Assembly (NCBI RefSeq): GCF_023715505.1
Contig: NZ_JAMBOH010000007.1
Coordinates: 186,001 to 250,000 of the forward strand
Reading direction: 5' to 3'
DNA length: 64,000 nucleotides
Source of the DNA: Neobacillus cucumis
Lineage (GTDB): Bacteria > Bacillota > Bacilli > Bacillales_B > DSM-18226
Positions 53,652 through 62,783 of this stretch are shown here, in pieces. The first letter of the stretch is position 1; each line of letters begins with the position of its first letter. Made by a program: the position numbers and the translations under genes. The notes beneath the pieces were generated by a model. That model was given only the letters and a program-made list of their open reading frames with translations, searched no databases and was not told the DNA's origin.

Positions 53652-54859
53652 TATTTTGCTGATTCCCCTTCTTGAGATAATGGTAAAACCTTATTGTAGA
53701 TTTTAATAACATCTTCTTTATAAACTTTTCGCGGATTATTTGGAATGGTCCCTTTATCTTCCATTGCATCATGCGCTAAACGATCGACCATTTCCTTTGT
53801 AAATTCAATTCCTAAATAACTAAAATCTTTTGGTATATTTAGTGATTGAGTAAAATCATTTAGTAAGACTACTAGTTGTTCCGCTGCTACTTTATCATTT
53901 TCAAAGGTTAAAGAAGGATCAAAGATTCTAGCAATATTTGCATATTTTTTATAGTTTGAGATTAGATTGTGTTTAATAACATAAGGTAATAGAATCGCAT
54001 TTGCCAGACCATGCGGAACATGGTAAATAGCCGACATCGGATGGGAACAAGAATGAACAAGACCAAGGCCACCAAGACCAAAGGCCATACCCGCAATGGT
54101 ACTTGCTAAATGCACTTGTGATCTTGCTTCAAGGTTATCAGGATGTGCATAACTTGGTGGCAAATGATCTTTGAGCATTTTAATGGCTTGCAGGGCTAAG
54201 CCTTCAGTTATTGGAGTTGAACTAACAGAAGTAAAGGCTTCTAGTGCATGAACTAAAGCATCCATTCCTGTAGTGGCAACTACATGGCGTGGAAGTGAAG
54301 TGGTTAACACTGGATCCACAAATGCAATCTTAGGAGCCAATACTGGTGAAGCAACAACATATTTCCTGCCTGCCTCATGATCAGTGACCACTGCAACAGT
54401 CGTTATTTCAGAGCCAGTACCGACTGTTGTAGGAATAGCAAACAACGTTGGGATTTCGTTCACAACTGGTTTTTCACCACGGCGATAATCAAGGATATGG
54501 CCGGGATGACTGACAATTACTCCAACGGCTTTTGAGAAGTCCATCGCACTTCCTCCGCCAACTGCGAGTATCATGTCACATGATTCGGACTTATAAACTT
54601 GAGCCCCCTTCATGACCGTTACGGCATGAGGATTTGGCTCGATTTCTGAAAATACGATTGAATCAATCCCATTTTTTTTTAAAAGAGATTGTATTTTATC
54701 TGGAATTCCAGCTTGAACAAGCCCCGGATCAGTGGCTATGAAAACCTTTGATTTATTAAATTCCTTTATTTTTACTGCTAAGATGTCCTCGACACTGTTT
54801 ACTCCAAAAATCACATTTGTAGGTAAAGCAGAATTAAAAGTTTGCTGACTTAAATACAT
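53651..54859 (-). CDS. Iron-containing alcohol dehydrogenase
   Basis: This 402-residue group III dehydrogenase has VIFGVNSVEDIL at the start, the NAD-binding GGGSAMDFSKAVGV and TTVGTGSEITTVAVV, and the metal ligands in HALEAFTSV and LVHSCSHPMSAIYHVPHGLA. It oxidises a primary alcohol such as an omega-hydroxy acid (4-hydroxybutyrate or longer). It precedes the semialdehyde dehydrogenase gene in the same direction. The 54860-55077 gap holds no gene. Confidence 0.9.
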   Translation of the reverse strand: MYLSQQTFNSALPTNVIFGVNSVEDILAVKIKEFNKSKVFIATDPGLVQAGIPDKIQSLLKKNGIDSIVFSEIEPNPHAVTVMKGAQVYKSESCDMILAVGGGSAMDFSKAVGVIVSHPGHILDYRRGEKPVVNEIPTLFAIPTTVGTGSEITTVAVVTDHEAGRKYVVASPVLAPKIAFVDPVLTTSLPRHVVATTGMDALVHALEAFTSVSSTPITEGLALQAIKMLKDHLPPSYAHPDNLEARSQVHLASTIAGMAFGLGGLGLVHSCSHPMSAIYHVPHGLANAILLPYVIKHNLISNYKKYANIARIFDPSLTFENDKVAAEQLVVLLNDFTQSLNIPKDFSYLGIEFTKEMVDRLAHDAMEDKGTIPNNPRKVYKEDVIKIYNKVLPLSQEGESAK

Positions 54860-55077
54860 AATATTCTCCTATTCCACTCGTTTATTGTTTGATAGTTAAG
54901 TAGGGATCGGGAATCAGGGGATAAATTTTTATTTCCATGATTCTTACACCCTTTAGGCTTAATCCAGTCATAACTACCATGCAGGTTTGGGTATAATAGT
55001 TAATAAAAGAAATTCATTGGGTGATACAACAGTTCATTCAAAGCAATCAGCTGTGTAATATAGGGTTCAGTGTTTTA

Positions 55078-55103
55078 GAGCCGGGCCGGACTGTCCCCGG
55101 CTC
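55078..55103. terminator. GC-rich hairpin downstream of the monooxygenase gene
   Basis: GAGCCGGG (55078-55085) pairs with 55096-55103. A short TAAAAC, not a full T tract, follows on the minus strand. It may end or attenuate the esterase-monooxygenase transcript before the dehydrogenase genes. Confidence 0.45.
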
Positions 55104-55119
55104 CGTTAGTAGTACTAAT

Positions 55120-56748
55120 TTATTCCACGTTAGCCATGGTGCGGTCGAAAATAAAGCCCTTATAACCCGCCTCTTCCAAGGCCTTTCTGTAGTTCCCCAA
55201 GCCTCCAAGATAGAACATGACCGTGTTCTTCTTGCCTGGGATGTTCGCTCCGAAAATCCACGATTCCCCCTTCGAAAACAGCGTTTGGTCCGAGATTATG
55301 CGGCATGTCGTGATCCACTCGTCCTCCGCCTCCTGTGTTGGTTCGATGGTGGCAATGTCGTTTTCAACCATGTACTTCACGGTGTCCGCTATCCATTCGA
55401 CCTGAGTTTCGATACTTGGCGGCAGGTTTGTGAAAGGGCCGTTTGGACCGAGAATCATGAACAGATTTGGGAAATCTGTATTTGTCATGCCGAGATACCC
55501 AGTCGGTCCATCCGCCCACTTATCGCGCACCGTGACACCACCGCGTCCGCGCATGTCGATCTTGGTATAGTTGCCATCCACCGCATCAAATCCGGTGGCA
55601 TATATCAACACATCCAATTCGTACTCGCCATCCGTGGTACGCACTCCTTTTGGTGTAAGTTCCACAATCGGGTTCTCCTTTACATCGACGAGTGAGACAT
55701 TGTCCCGGTTGAATGTATTGTAGTATCCATTGTCACAAAGCGGACGTTTGGCATATAAACCGGTTGGCATCAACTTGCGTGCCGTTTCAGGATCCTTAAC
55801 GATCTCTTGGATTTTCTTGCGGATGAAATTGGCCGCAGCCTCATTAGCTTCGGGATTGGTGGCAATATCGTTGAAGGTACCGAACATAAAGCGGAATCCG
55901 CCTCCTGTATTCCATGCCTCCTCAAATATACGCTCTTGTTCCTCTTTCGAAACCTCAACCGCTGATACCGTGCTTTCCTCAAAACCGAAGGCCACGGCTG
56001 AGGATTTCGCCTGTTTCCATATTTCTTCGTAATTTGCTTTTATTTCCGCTTTCTCAGCATCGGATTGTACCCTTAATCCAATCGGTACACTGTATTGCGG
56101 AGTCCGCTGGAAAACCGTCAGATGCTCGACCTCAGGGGCAATGGCAATAATTACCTGAACTCCGGTTGAACCAGTACCAATTACGCCTACTCGTTTACCC
56201 TTTAGGTCAACGCCTGAGCCTGGCCATCTAGCAGTGTGATATTGTTCACCCTTGAATGTCTCCCTGCCCTTAAAATTCGGCACATTCGTTGCTGAAAGAA
56301 GCCCAAGCCCGGTAACAAGAAACTTCGCAGTGACAGTTTCACCCTTATCAGTGGTGACCTCCCAATAGTTAGTCTCTTCATTAAAATAGGCTGCTGTAAC
56401 CTTGGTGTTGAACTGATAGCTGCGTCGCAGATCGAAACGGTCAGCAACGGTGTTCAAATAGGCAAGGATTTCCGGCTGCGTCAGGTAATTGTGCTTCCAA
56501 TCCCCCTCCTCAAGCAGTTCCTTGTCAAAAGAGAGGCGGTAGAGAAAGCTCTCGGTATCCGAAAGTGCTCCCGGATAGCGGTTCCAGTACCAAGTGCCGC
56601 CGACATCAGAGCCATTATCATAGGCGCGTACGTTTAGGCCAAGTTCATTGCGGAGTTTATGAACAGCGTAAAGGCCGCCAAACCCGGCCCCAACAACAAC
56701 CGCATCGAAATCTAACCCTTTTGTCTTATGATTATTACGTTGATTCAT
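55120..56748 (-). CDS. Baeyer-Villiger-type flavin monooxygenase
   Basis: This protein of about 542 residues has an N-terminal FAD Rossmann motif (VVVGAGFGGLYAVHKL), the Baeyer-Villiger fingerprint FKGEQYHTARWP near residue 166 and a second nucleotide motif GTGSTGVQ near 193. DVGGTWYWNRYPGALSDTES is typical of cyclohexanone/phenylacetone monooxygenases. It uses NADPH and O2 to convert a ketone to an ester or lactone. The start is ATG 56746-56748 after GGGGGG. Its base composition is visibly more GC-rich than the flanking dehydrogenases. Confidence 0.85.
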   Translation of the reverse strand: MNQRNNHKTKGLDFDAVVVGAGFGGLYAVHKLRNELGLNVRAYDNGSDVGGTWYWNRYPGALSDTESFLYRLSFDKELLEEGDWKHNYLTQPEILAYLNTVADRFDLRRSYQFNTKVTAAYFNEETNYWEVTTDKGETVTAKFLVTGLGLLSATNVPNFKGRETFKGEQYHTARWPGSGVDLKGKRVGVIGTGSTGVQVIIAIAPEVEHLTVFQRTPQYSVPIGLRVQSDAEKAEIKANYEEIWKQAKSSAVAFGFEESTVSAVEVSKEEQERIFEEAWNTGGGFRFMFGTFNDIATNPEANEAAANFIRKKIQEIVKDPETARKLMPTGLYAKRPLCDNGYYNTFNRDNVSLVDVKENPIVELTPKGVRTTDGEYELDVLIYATGFDAVDGNYTKIDMRGRGGVTVRDKWADGPTGYLGMTNTDFPNLFMILGPNGPFTNLPPSIETQVEWIADTVKYMVENDIATIEPTQEAEDEWITTCRIISDQTLFSKGESWIFGANIPGKKNTVMFYLGGLGNYRKALEEAGYKGFIFDRTMANVE

Positions 56749-56827
56749 AACGTTTTTCCCCCCATTTCTTATTTTCAATTTGGTTTTCATTTGATTCACA
56801 ATCATCATGACATTGAAAGGTTATTCC

Positions 56828-57763
56828 TTATTTTTGCAGTGCCCGATACCAAGCTGCAATCCTGCTGACTTCCTCATCCGCTTCAGGAGCGCGTCCGGCT
56901 AGGAATGGGAAAACATGTTGCATTCCATCGACAACGGATAGTGTAGCTTGTACACCAGCCTCAGCAGCGCGTGCATGCAGGCGGCGTGCGTCGTCAAGCA
57001 GCATTTCGGCTCCACCCGCGTTGATGTAGAGCGGCGGATAGCCGTTGAAATCAGCGTGCAGCGGATTAGCTAATGGATCACGAACCTTCGTACTGTCATC
57101 CCCAATGAACATTGCAATCATCCCTTCAAGCAATGGGACAGAGATTAGCGCATCGGTAGCGGCATTACTCTCCAGCGTGCTGCCGGTTAGTTCCATATCG
57201 AGCCATGGCGAGAAAGCAATGACGAAACCTGGAAGTTCAAGACCCAATTCACGGAATTTCAACACTGATGATACGGCAAGATTTCCTCCTGCAGAGTCGC
57301 CGATGGTGCCGATATCCTTTGCCTTAATGCCGGACGCAAGCAAGGCTTTGTAAACAGCAGCAGCATCCTCCAATTGTGCCGGGAAAGGATTCTCCGGGCT
57401 GCGACGGTAATCCAAAACCACAGAGGACACGCCAAGTGCCTTGGCCATATGACCAGCCAGCTTGCGGTGGCTTGATGAGGATCCTACGGCAAACCCGCCG
57501 CCGTGAGTGTAGATTAATACTTTTGATTTGTCGCACCCGATTGGATAGGCCCAGATCACATCAACGCCGCCGACAGTGTCGGTCTTATACGTCACATCTT
57601 CAGGCTCTAATGTAGGTTTTTCCCATTCATCAAAGAGACTACGGAAGTCAGCTATCGTCATGTTCGGATTGGCCTCCATACGGTCGCTCCAATCCTGGTA
57701 CAGTGCTCTCAAGTAATCTGCTTCCTTTGATACAGTTTTAGTTTTTTGCTCCATTGATTTCAT
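56828..57763 (-). CDS. Alpha/beta-hydrolase esterase (HSL family)
   Basis: This 311-residue protein has the HSL-type oxyanion motif YTHGGGFAVGSSSSH near residue 87, the nucleophile elbow GDSAGGNLAVS near 156, and catalytic acid and His near DGMQHVFPFLAG. It should hydrolyse the ester or lactone made by the monooxygenase, giving a hydroxy acid. It is first in the unit, with GGAGG nine bases before ATG 57761-57763 and a sigma-54 promoter about 100 bp upstream. It is as GC-rich as the monooxygenase gene, which suggests shared acquisition. Confidence 0.85.
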   Translation of the reverse strand: MKSMEQKTKTVSKEADYLRALYQDWSDRMEANPNMTIADFRSLFDEWEKPTLEPEDVTYKTDTVGGVDVIWAYPIGCDKSKVLIYTHGGGFAVGSSSSHRKLAGHMAKALGVSSVVLDYRRSPENPFPAQLEDAAAVYKALLASGIKAKDIGTIGDSAGGNLAVSSVLKFRELGLELPGFVIAFSPWLDMELTGSTLESNAATDALISVPLLEGMIAMFIGDDSTKVRDPLANPLHADFNGYPPLYINAGGAEMLLDDARRLHARAAEAGVQATLSVVDGMQHVFPFLAGRAPEADEEVSRIAAWYRALQK

Positions 57764-57859
57764 AATTGGTTTCCTCCTTAATATTTCAGCTAATTTTCAC
57801 ATTTCTATTGAATACGGTTTCATCTTTTTAGGCTTCTTAGATGAATCACTTAATTAATA

Positions 57860-57875
57860 TGCAATTATCGTGCCA
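57860..57875 (-). promoter_or_regulatory. Sigma-54 promoter
   Basis: On the minus strand TGGCACGATAATTGCA has the GG at -24 and GC at -12 with correct spacing, matching the consensus TGGCAC-N5-TTGCA perfectly. It drives the esterase-monooxygenase unit and probably needs the AcoR-type activator encoded upstream. Confidence 0.85.
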
Positions 57876-57922
57876 AACTAAATTTTGAGGAATTTTCCGT
57901 TTTTTTTTGTGTGTGTTTTTTT

Positions 57923-58027
57923 AGTGTAGTAAATTTGAAACAGTTAATTTTAAAAAATAGAGTAAACAACCCCTATATATCCAGCTATTCTTAATTTTGC
58001 GACAAATTTTCTCATTATTGCTACACT
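57923..58027. promoter_or_regulatory. Possible activator binding sites (AGTGTAGYAA pair)
   Basis: AGTGTAGTAA (57923-57932) and its inverted near-copy TTGCTACACT (58018-58027) lie 50-150 bp upstream of the sigma-54 promoter, where enhancer-binding proteins sit. The pairing is inferred. Confidence 0.45.
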
Positions 58028-58094
58028 CACGAAGCTGCTAAAAATTAAGGTTATGTTGTTGTATGCATGGTTTGGGAAGAGAAAGAGTTTCTAA

Positions 58095-58142
58095 CAATAA
58101 CAAAAAGGAGGCTTTAGGTAAAAAGCCTCCTTTTTGTTATTG
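58095..58142 (-). terminator. Terminator of the activator gene
   Basis: A 21-bp perfect stem (58095-58115 with 58122-58142) flanked by T-rich runs in both directions. Confidence 0.85.
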
Positions 58143-58169
58143 AAAGATTAAAATGATTTGCTTATTCTG

Positions 58170-60155
58170 CTACTTTAAACTTTTGATATCATAACCCAAT
58201 TTTTTTAATTTTCGATAAAGGGTGCTTCGGCTCATGTTTAATTCTTTCGCTGCATCCGTGACGTTCATCTGTGAACGTTTTAACGCTTGTTTAATCCAGT
58301 CTAATTCAGCCTGATTAACGGGATTTATTTTCAAAGTATTAATAGGTAAGGTCTGTTGGTTATGGATATGTTTTGGTAGACTTTCAGGGGTGATGATACC
58401 GTTGGCTGAAAAATTAACTGCATATTCCATCACATTTTCCAACTCACGAATATTTCCAGGCCAACAATAATTTCTTAATATGTCCATTGCTTCATCCGTT
58501 ATGTGGTACGGACCGTGCTGTTTTTTAATGGTAAGCTTTTGCACAAAATTTTCAGCTAGTAATGGAACATCTTCTGAACGATGTCGTAATGCTGGTAATT
58601 CAATGTGAAAGACATTAAGCCTGTAATAAAGATCCTTACGAAATTTCCCCGCTGCTATATCTTCAGGAAGATTTTTATTGGTCGCTGCAATGACACGAAC
58701 ATCTATTGGGATACGAGTCTTATCCCCGATTCGGATAATTTCTTGCTCTTGAATCACCCGAAGCAGTTGTACTTGTGAATCCAGAGGCATATCCCCTAAT
58801 TCATCCAGGAAAAGTGTTCCTTTATTCGCCAATTCAAACTTTCCTATGCTTCCTTTCGGATTAGCACCTGTAAAGGCACCAGCCACATATCCAAAAAGCT
58901 CACTAGGAAGCAAATCCTTGGGTATAGCAGCACAATTCAAAGCAATAAAAGGATAATCAGATCTGTTGCTTGCCTGATGGATGGCGCTGGCAACTAACTC
59001 TTTCCCCGTGCCGCTGTCTCCGGTAATCAAAACATTAGAATCACTTGAGGCCGCAACTCGAGCTAGTTGAATGGTACTTTTAAATGCTTCTGATTTGCCA
59101 ACTAAGCTTTGTAAAGAGTACTTTGCATAGTGATTATGGTGGGCAGTTGAATGACTTATTCGATTCTTTTTCTCTAATATACAAATCAAACCTATGAATC
59201 TATCGTACCAAAGAATTCTTTTGAAGATTGCCTGATAGGGACCGCCCTGAATCGTTACTTCATCCTCCCATTCCTTTTTCATGGTTAATTCATTGTTTTC
59301 TACTGTACGTGACATGAATATGGATAACTCATCGACCTGAGAATCACTGTTGATCCTTACTATTTCCCCTTTTGAGTTACATAAGATAACAATCTGGTTT
59401 TTCCATTTACTAATCGCTTCAATATAAATATTTTGCATCATTTCACGTGCTTGGTAGTAATTGTGAAATAGAAGCCTTTCTATTTGATTCACGATTCCGA
59501 CGGTTTTCATCATACTAAGAGTATGGTAACTATCACTAGTTGTAGAGATGTTGATTATTCCTAATAACTCACTTGTAAGCGGATCCAAAATAGGGGCTGC
59601 TGAGCATACCCATTCATGGCAGCTATGAGAAAAATGTTCGGAAGAAAAAATTTGAACAGGCTGTTTCAAAATAATTGAGGTACCAATTGCATTAGTACCG
59701 GCCCACCGCTCTGACCACAGAGCCCCATTATTTGCATTCACTGAGTTCCCTATATGACGAGCTACAGGCCGATCCCCATAATGATCTAAAATTATGCCAT
59801 CACTGTCACAAATCATGAGTACATGTTTATCATTAGAAAGTTCTTGCCCCGCCTGTTTAAGTACTGGCTGCGCTAGATCAAAAACTTCATTTTTTCCTCT
59901 TATTTCTTTGAGCTCTTCATCGGAGATATTTTTTACTGACCCCTGAATCATTGGATTCAGATCCTTATATTGCTTACTCCGGCTCCAAGATTGTAAAATT
60001 ACATCTCTTACTTCCGTTAATTCCGCAGGCTGCTGCCCGATTTGAAATGGATTGAAGAAGAAGTCTTTCCATTTCTCATGAAATTTTTTTCTGAGTAGAA
60101 CAATATCATTTTTTGATACCGGGTCTGAAAAAGGAACAAGGGACATATTTCTCAC
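58170..60155 (-). CDS. AcoR-type sigma-54-dependent activator
   Basis: This 661-residue regulator has an N-terminal GAF sensor (ERWAGTNAIGTSIILKQPVQ; APILDPLTSELLGIINIST), an intact AAA+ domain (Walker A GDSGTGKE near 378, GAFTGA near 427 in GAFTGANPKGSIGKFELA, LDELGDMP), and a C-terminal Fis HTH (MNVTDAAKELNMSRSTLYRK). It should bind upstream sites and activate RNA polymerase with sigma-54 at the promoter at 57860. The sensed effector is unknown, but the genes it faces point to a ketone or alcohol. The 57764-58169 gap holds the promoter and UAS listed separately. Confidence 0.9.
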   Translation of the reverse strand: MRNMSLVPFSDPVSKNDIVLLRKKFHEKWKDFFFNPFQIGQQPAELTEVRDVILQSWSRSKQYKDLNPMIQGSVKNISDEELKEIRGKNEVFDLAQPVLKQAGQELSNDKHVLMICDSDGIILDHYGDRPVARHIGNSVNANNGALWSERWAGTNAIGTSIILKQPVQIFSSEHFSHSCHEWVCSAAPILDPLTSELLGIINISTTSDSYHTLSMMKTVGIVNQIERLLFHNYYQAREMMQNIYIEAISKWKNQIVILCNSKGEIVRINSDSQVDELSIFMSRTVENNELTMKKEWEDEVTIQGGPYQAIFKRILWYDRFIGLICILEKKNRISHSTAHHNHYAKYSLQSLVGKSEAFKSTIQLARVAASSDSNVLITGDSGTGKELVASAIHQASNRSDYPFIALNCAAIPKDLLPSELFGYVAGAFTGANPKGSIGKFELANKGTLFLDELGDMPLDSQVQLLRVIQEQEIIRIGDKTRIPIDVRVIAATNKNLPEDIAAGKFRKDLYYRLNVFHIELPALRHRSEDVPLLAENFVQKLTIKKQHGPYHITDEAMDILRNYCWPGNIRELENVMEYAVNFSANGIITPESLPKHIHNQQTLPINTLKINPVNQAELDWIKQALKRSQMNVTDAAKELNMSRSTLYRKLKKLGYDIKSLK

Positions 60156-60246
60156 CTCTTAATTATTCTGAATATTATTAATTTATATATTAATAGAGGA
60201 AAAATCAACTATCACAATTTACGAAAAATTACACAGTAATCTTCAG

Positions 60247-60437
60247 TTTTGTTCACAATTTGTTCACACTTAGTATACAGCGTCTATTTATATGAGTAAA
60301 ATGAATTATAAGAATATAACATATGTATATATTTCATAGATTGGAGATTACATTCATGGACATACGTCATCTCACCTACTTTATTGAAGTAGCCAAATAC
60401 AAAAGTTTTACTAAAGCTTCGAAATCCCTCCATTTGT
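60247..60437. repeat. Left copy of a ~190-bp inverted repeat
   Basis: The LysR promoter (direct repeats TTGTTCACA-A-TTTGTTCACA near 60249-60268), the leader and the first 27 codons of the LysR gene are repeated in inverted orientation at 63352-63537, roughly 80-85% identical by eye. Nearly the same sequence TATTTATATGAGTAAAATGA occurs in both. Confidence 0.85.
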
Positions 60438-61252
60438 CACAGTCTACACTAAGTAAAGTAGTCAAAAGTTTGGAAGAAGAATTAAATGTAGAACTGATTG
60501 ACCGTTCCGCAAAGAACATTGAATTAACGGAAGCAGGCGAAATCGTTTTGGCGGAAGGGGAAATGATCATGGAATCGCTTAATGATTTATCTATCCACCT
60601 TTATGATTTAATGAATTTAAAAAAAGGCAAAATAAAAATCGGCATACCGCCAATAATTGGTTTTTTATTTTTCCCAAAAATCATTAAAGGGTTCAATAAC
60701 CTTTACCCCGATATCAAAATAAAACTCTTTGAAGATGATTCAAGAAAGGTTAAACAGGAAGTCAGTGATGGAAAATTAGATCTTGGTGTGGTTATGCTGC
60801 CGGTGGATGAAAAGGAGTTTAATGTTGTTCCCTTTGTTCACGAAGAACTGTCGCTCTTCGTCCATCATTCCCATCCATTAGCACAGAGGGAAAAAGTAGA
60901 AATGAAAGAGTTACAAAATGAAACCTTTATTCTATTTAAGAAAGAATTTGCTATTCATGACATCATTATTCAAGAATGCGAACGAGCTGGCTTTCGTCCG
61001 GAAATTGCTTATGAAAGTTCTGAGTGGGATTTTATTAGTGGAATGATTGGCGAAAACTTAGGGATTTCGATTTTCCCAAGACCCATTGCAGGTAAAGTCG
61101 ATCAAGATTTAATCAAGGCGATTCCGATTGTCAATCCAAGCTTCCCTTGGGAGTTAGGATTTATTTCCAAAAAAAAGAAGTACGTTTCACCTGCAGTTCG
61201 TGAATTTATCCAGTATATTTCAGCTGAATTACCTCCTGAATCACTAAAATGA
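60356..61252 (+). CDS. LysR-family transcriptional regulator
   Basis: This 298-residue protein has the LysR N-terminal HTH (MDIRHLTYFIEVAKYKSFTK; LHLSQSTLSKVVKSLEEELN) and a substrate-binding domain (KGKIKIGIPPIIGFLFFPKI). The start at ATG 60356 follows GGAG. An upstream in-frame ATG at 60323 is conserved in the inverted copy but lacks a ribosome binding site. It diverges from the sigma-54 activator gene, and the MFS/CMD genes converge on it. Its targets are probably nearby. Two upstream direct repeats could be its operator. Confidence 0.88.
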   Translation: MDIRHLTYFIEVAKYKSFTKASKSLHLSQSTLSKVVKSLEEELNVELIDRSAKNIELTEAGEIVLAEGEMIMESLNDLSIHLYDLMNLKKGKIKIGIPPIIGFLFFPKIIKGFNNLYPDIKIKLFEDDSRKVKQEVSDGKLDLGVVMLPVDEKEFNVVPFVHEELSLFVHHSHPLAQREKVEMKELQNETFILFKKEFAIHDIIIQECERAGFRPEIAYESSEWDFISGMIGENLGISIFPRPIAGKVDQDLIKAIPIVNPSFPWELGFISKKKKYVSPAVREFIQYISAELPPESLK

Positions 61253-61334
61253 TAAAAGTATTACTAGTTTTTCAGTGGCGCAGTCTATCCGTCAGTAAAG
61301 TTTTTATTAAAATCTATTCAACAATAGATCAAAA

Positions 61335-61375
61335 GAAGCACTCGTTTAATAATGATTAATCAAAACGAGAGCTTC
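61335..61375 (-). terminator. Terminator of the MFS gene
   Basis: GAAGC/CTCGTTT arms (61335-61347 region) pair with AAACGAG/GCTTC (ending 61375), followed on the minus strand by TTTTG. The rest of 61253-61445 is empty. Confidence 0.7.
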
Positions 61376-61445
61376 CAATGTGAAAGTAAATCACGGCTAG
61401 GGATCTATTTTTAATCAAACTTTGTTTCAAATTAACATTTTGAAA

Positions 61446-62663
61446 TTAATTAGGCGCTATCTCTTTTAAACGAATTTCATTCTTATTTACTACTAAATGG
61501 TCCTTCCGACCATGTAAGAATAGATAAAAAACAATGAGGACAAACATAAAAATACCTAACCATACATACAAATTGCTGTAGCCAAGGGATGGTACTAAAT
61601 ACCCTAAGAAATAAGGGCCGAAGCCAAGACCTATATCTAAACCAATAAAGTATGTGGAAGTAGCTAATCCCACTTTTTCTGGCGTCGTTACTTTAATCGA
61701 AAGAGCTTGAAAGGCAGAAGAAATATTACCAAAACCAATACCAATGATAGCGCCTGAAAGTAATAGAAGGAATGCACTATGCGAGATACTTAAAAGAATT
61801 AAACCTGCTCCAAATAAAATGGCACATGGATATACAATATAGTTAGCACCTTTTGTATCCATAAGACGACCTGTAAATGGACGTGTGAGAAGAACTGCTA
61901 TAGCGTATGCTAAGAAGAAAAAGCTTGATGCACTAAGTAAATCACGTTCTTCTGCAAAGAAATTAAGGAAAGCAATAAGGCTTGCATAGCCTAATGCAAA
62001 TAATAACGTCAAAATGGAAATAGGAAGTGCTTTACCATCAATAAATTGAGAAATATGAAAGCCTTTTTCTTCTTGAACCGTATGTGCTTGGATTTTCGAT
62101 ATTTTTGCAAAAAGGGCACAGACTAGCGCTAAAATGGCAAAAACCATACACAACATGAAAATAACAAAATAAGTAGTGTGTTGGCTCAACAACAAACCGA
62201 AGAATGGTCCGATGGCTGTTCCAAGAGTTGAACTCATACTGAAGTAACCAATTCCTTCACCTTTACGAGAAGTTGGTAAAATTTGCGCTACGACTGTACT
62301 TGTAGCGGTAGAAGCAATCCCAACTGCGAAACCATTTACCAGGCGGCTAATGATCAATACGATAATCCCCGCTTGAATAAAATAGAATGACATTGTTATA
62401 GGGAATAGAATTAAACCAATCATTAATATTTTTTTCGTGCCGACTTTGTTAATAATTCGACCTGTAACGATTCGGCCTAATAATGTACCGACAATATAAA
62501 TACCGGCTACAAGACCAGCTTGTGACACAGAGGCATGATACTCTTTTACAGCATAGGATGCCATTGTAACCATTAATAAATAAAAAATAATCATATTGAT
62601 GAAGTTGATGATGGACATAATAACAAAATCTTTTGTCCATAGTTTTTCACTTGCATTCCTCAC
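61446..62663 (-). CDS. MFS transporter, 12 helices
   Basis: This 405-residue major facilitator has about 12 helices, the loop-2/3 motif GTLLGRIVTGRIINKVGTKK and a matching C-terminal half (LLTRPFTGRLMDTKGANY). It resembles drug or sugar efflux MFS proteins. The ligand is unknown. It follows the CMD gene by about 120 bp, which contains a hairpin. Confidence 0.85.
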   Translation of the reverse strand: MRNASEKLWTKDFVIMSIINFINMIIFYLLMVTMASYAVKEYHASVSQAGLVAGIYIVGTLLGRIVTGRIINKVGTKKILMIGLILFPITMSFYFIQAGIIVLIISRLVNGFAVGIASTATSTVVAQILPTSRKGEGIGYFSMSSTLGTAIGPFFGLLLSQHTTYFVIFMLCMVFAILALVCALFAKISKIQAHTVQEEKGFHISQFIDGKALPISILTLLFALGYASLIAFLNFFAEERDLLSASSFFFLAYAIAVLLTRPFTGRLMDTKGANYIVYPCAILFGAGLILLSISHSAFLLLLSGAIIGIGFGNISSAFQALSIKVTTPEKVGLATSTYFIGLDIGLGFGPYFLGYLVPSLGYSNLYVWLGIFMFVLIVFYLFLHGRKDHLVVNKNEIRLKEIAPN

Positions 62664-62750
62664 TTAATATCCTCCTGCTCTCTTAATTATATTCTGCTTC
62701 ATTTTTAAAACCTTTGTGTATTTATTCACAATGTCAGATAAATAAATCCA

Positions 62751-62770
62751 CCACCTGTGTTAGCAGGTGG
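62751..62770 (-). terminator. Hairpin between the CMD and MFS genes
   Basis: A 7-bp perfect stem (CCACCTG with CAGGTGG) with a weak T-rich follow-up on the minus strand, 14 bp past the CMD stop. Confidence 0.5.
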
Positions 62771-62783
62771 CGTTTTAGCTGTT

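Noticed and set aside
54860..55077. Sigma-54 promoter sought before the alcohol dehydrogenase gene
   Set aside because: A partial TGCA...TGGG arrangement near 54980 does not fit the consensus spacing. These genes may be read from the esterase promoter or a SigA promoter.
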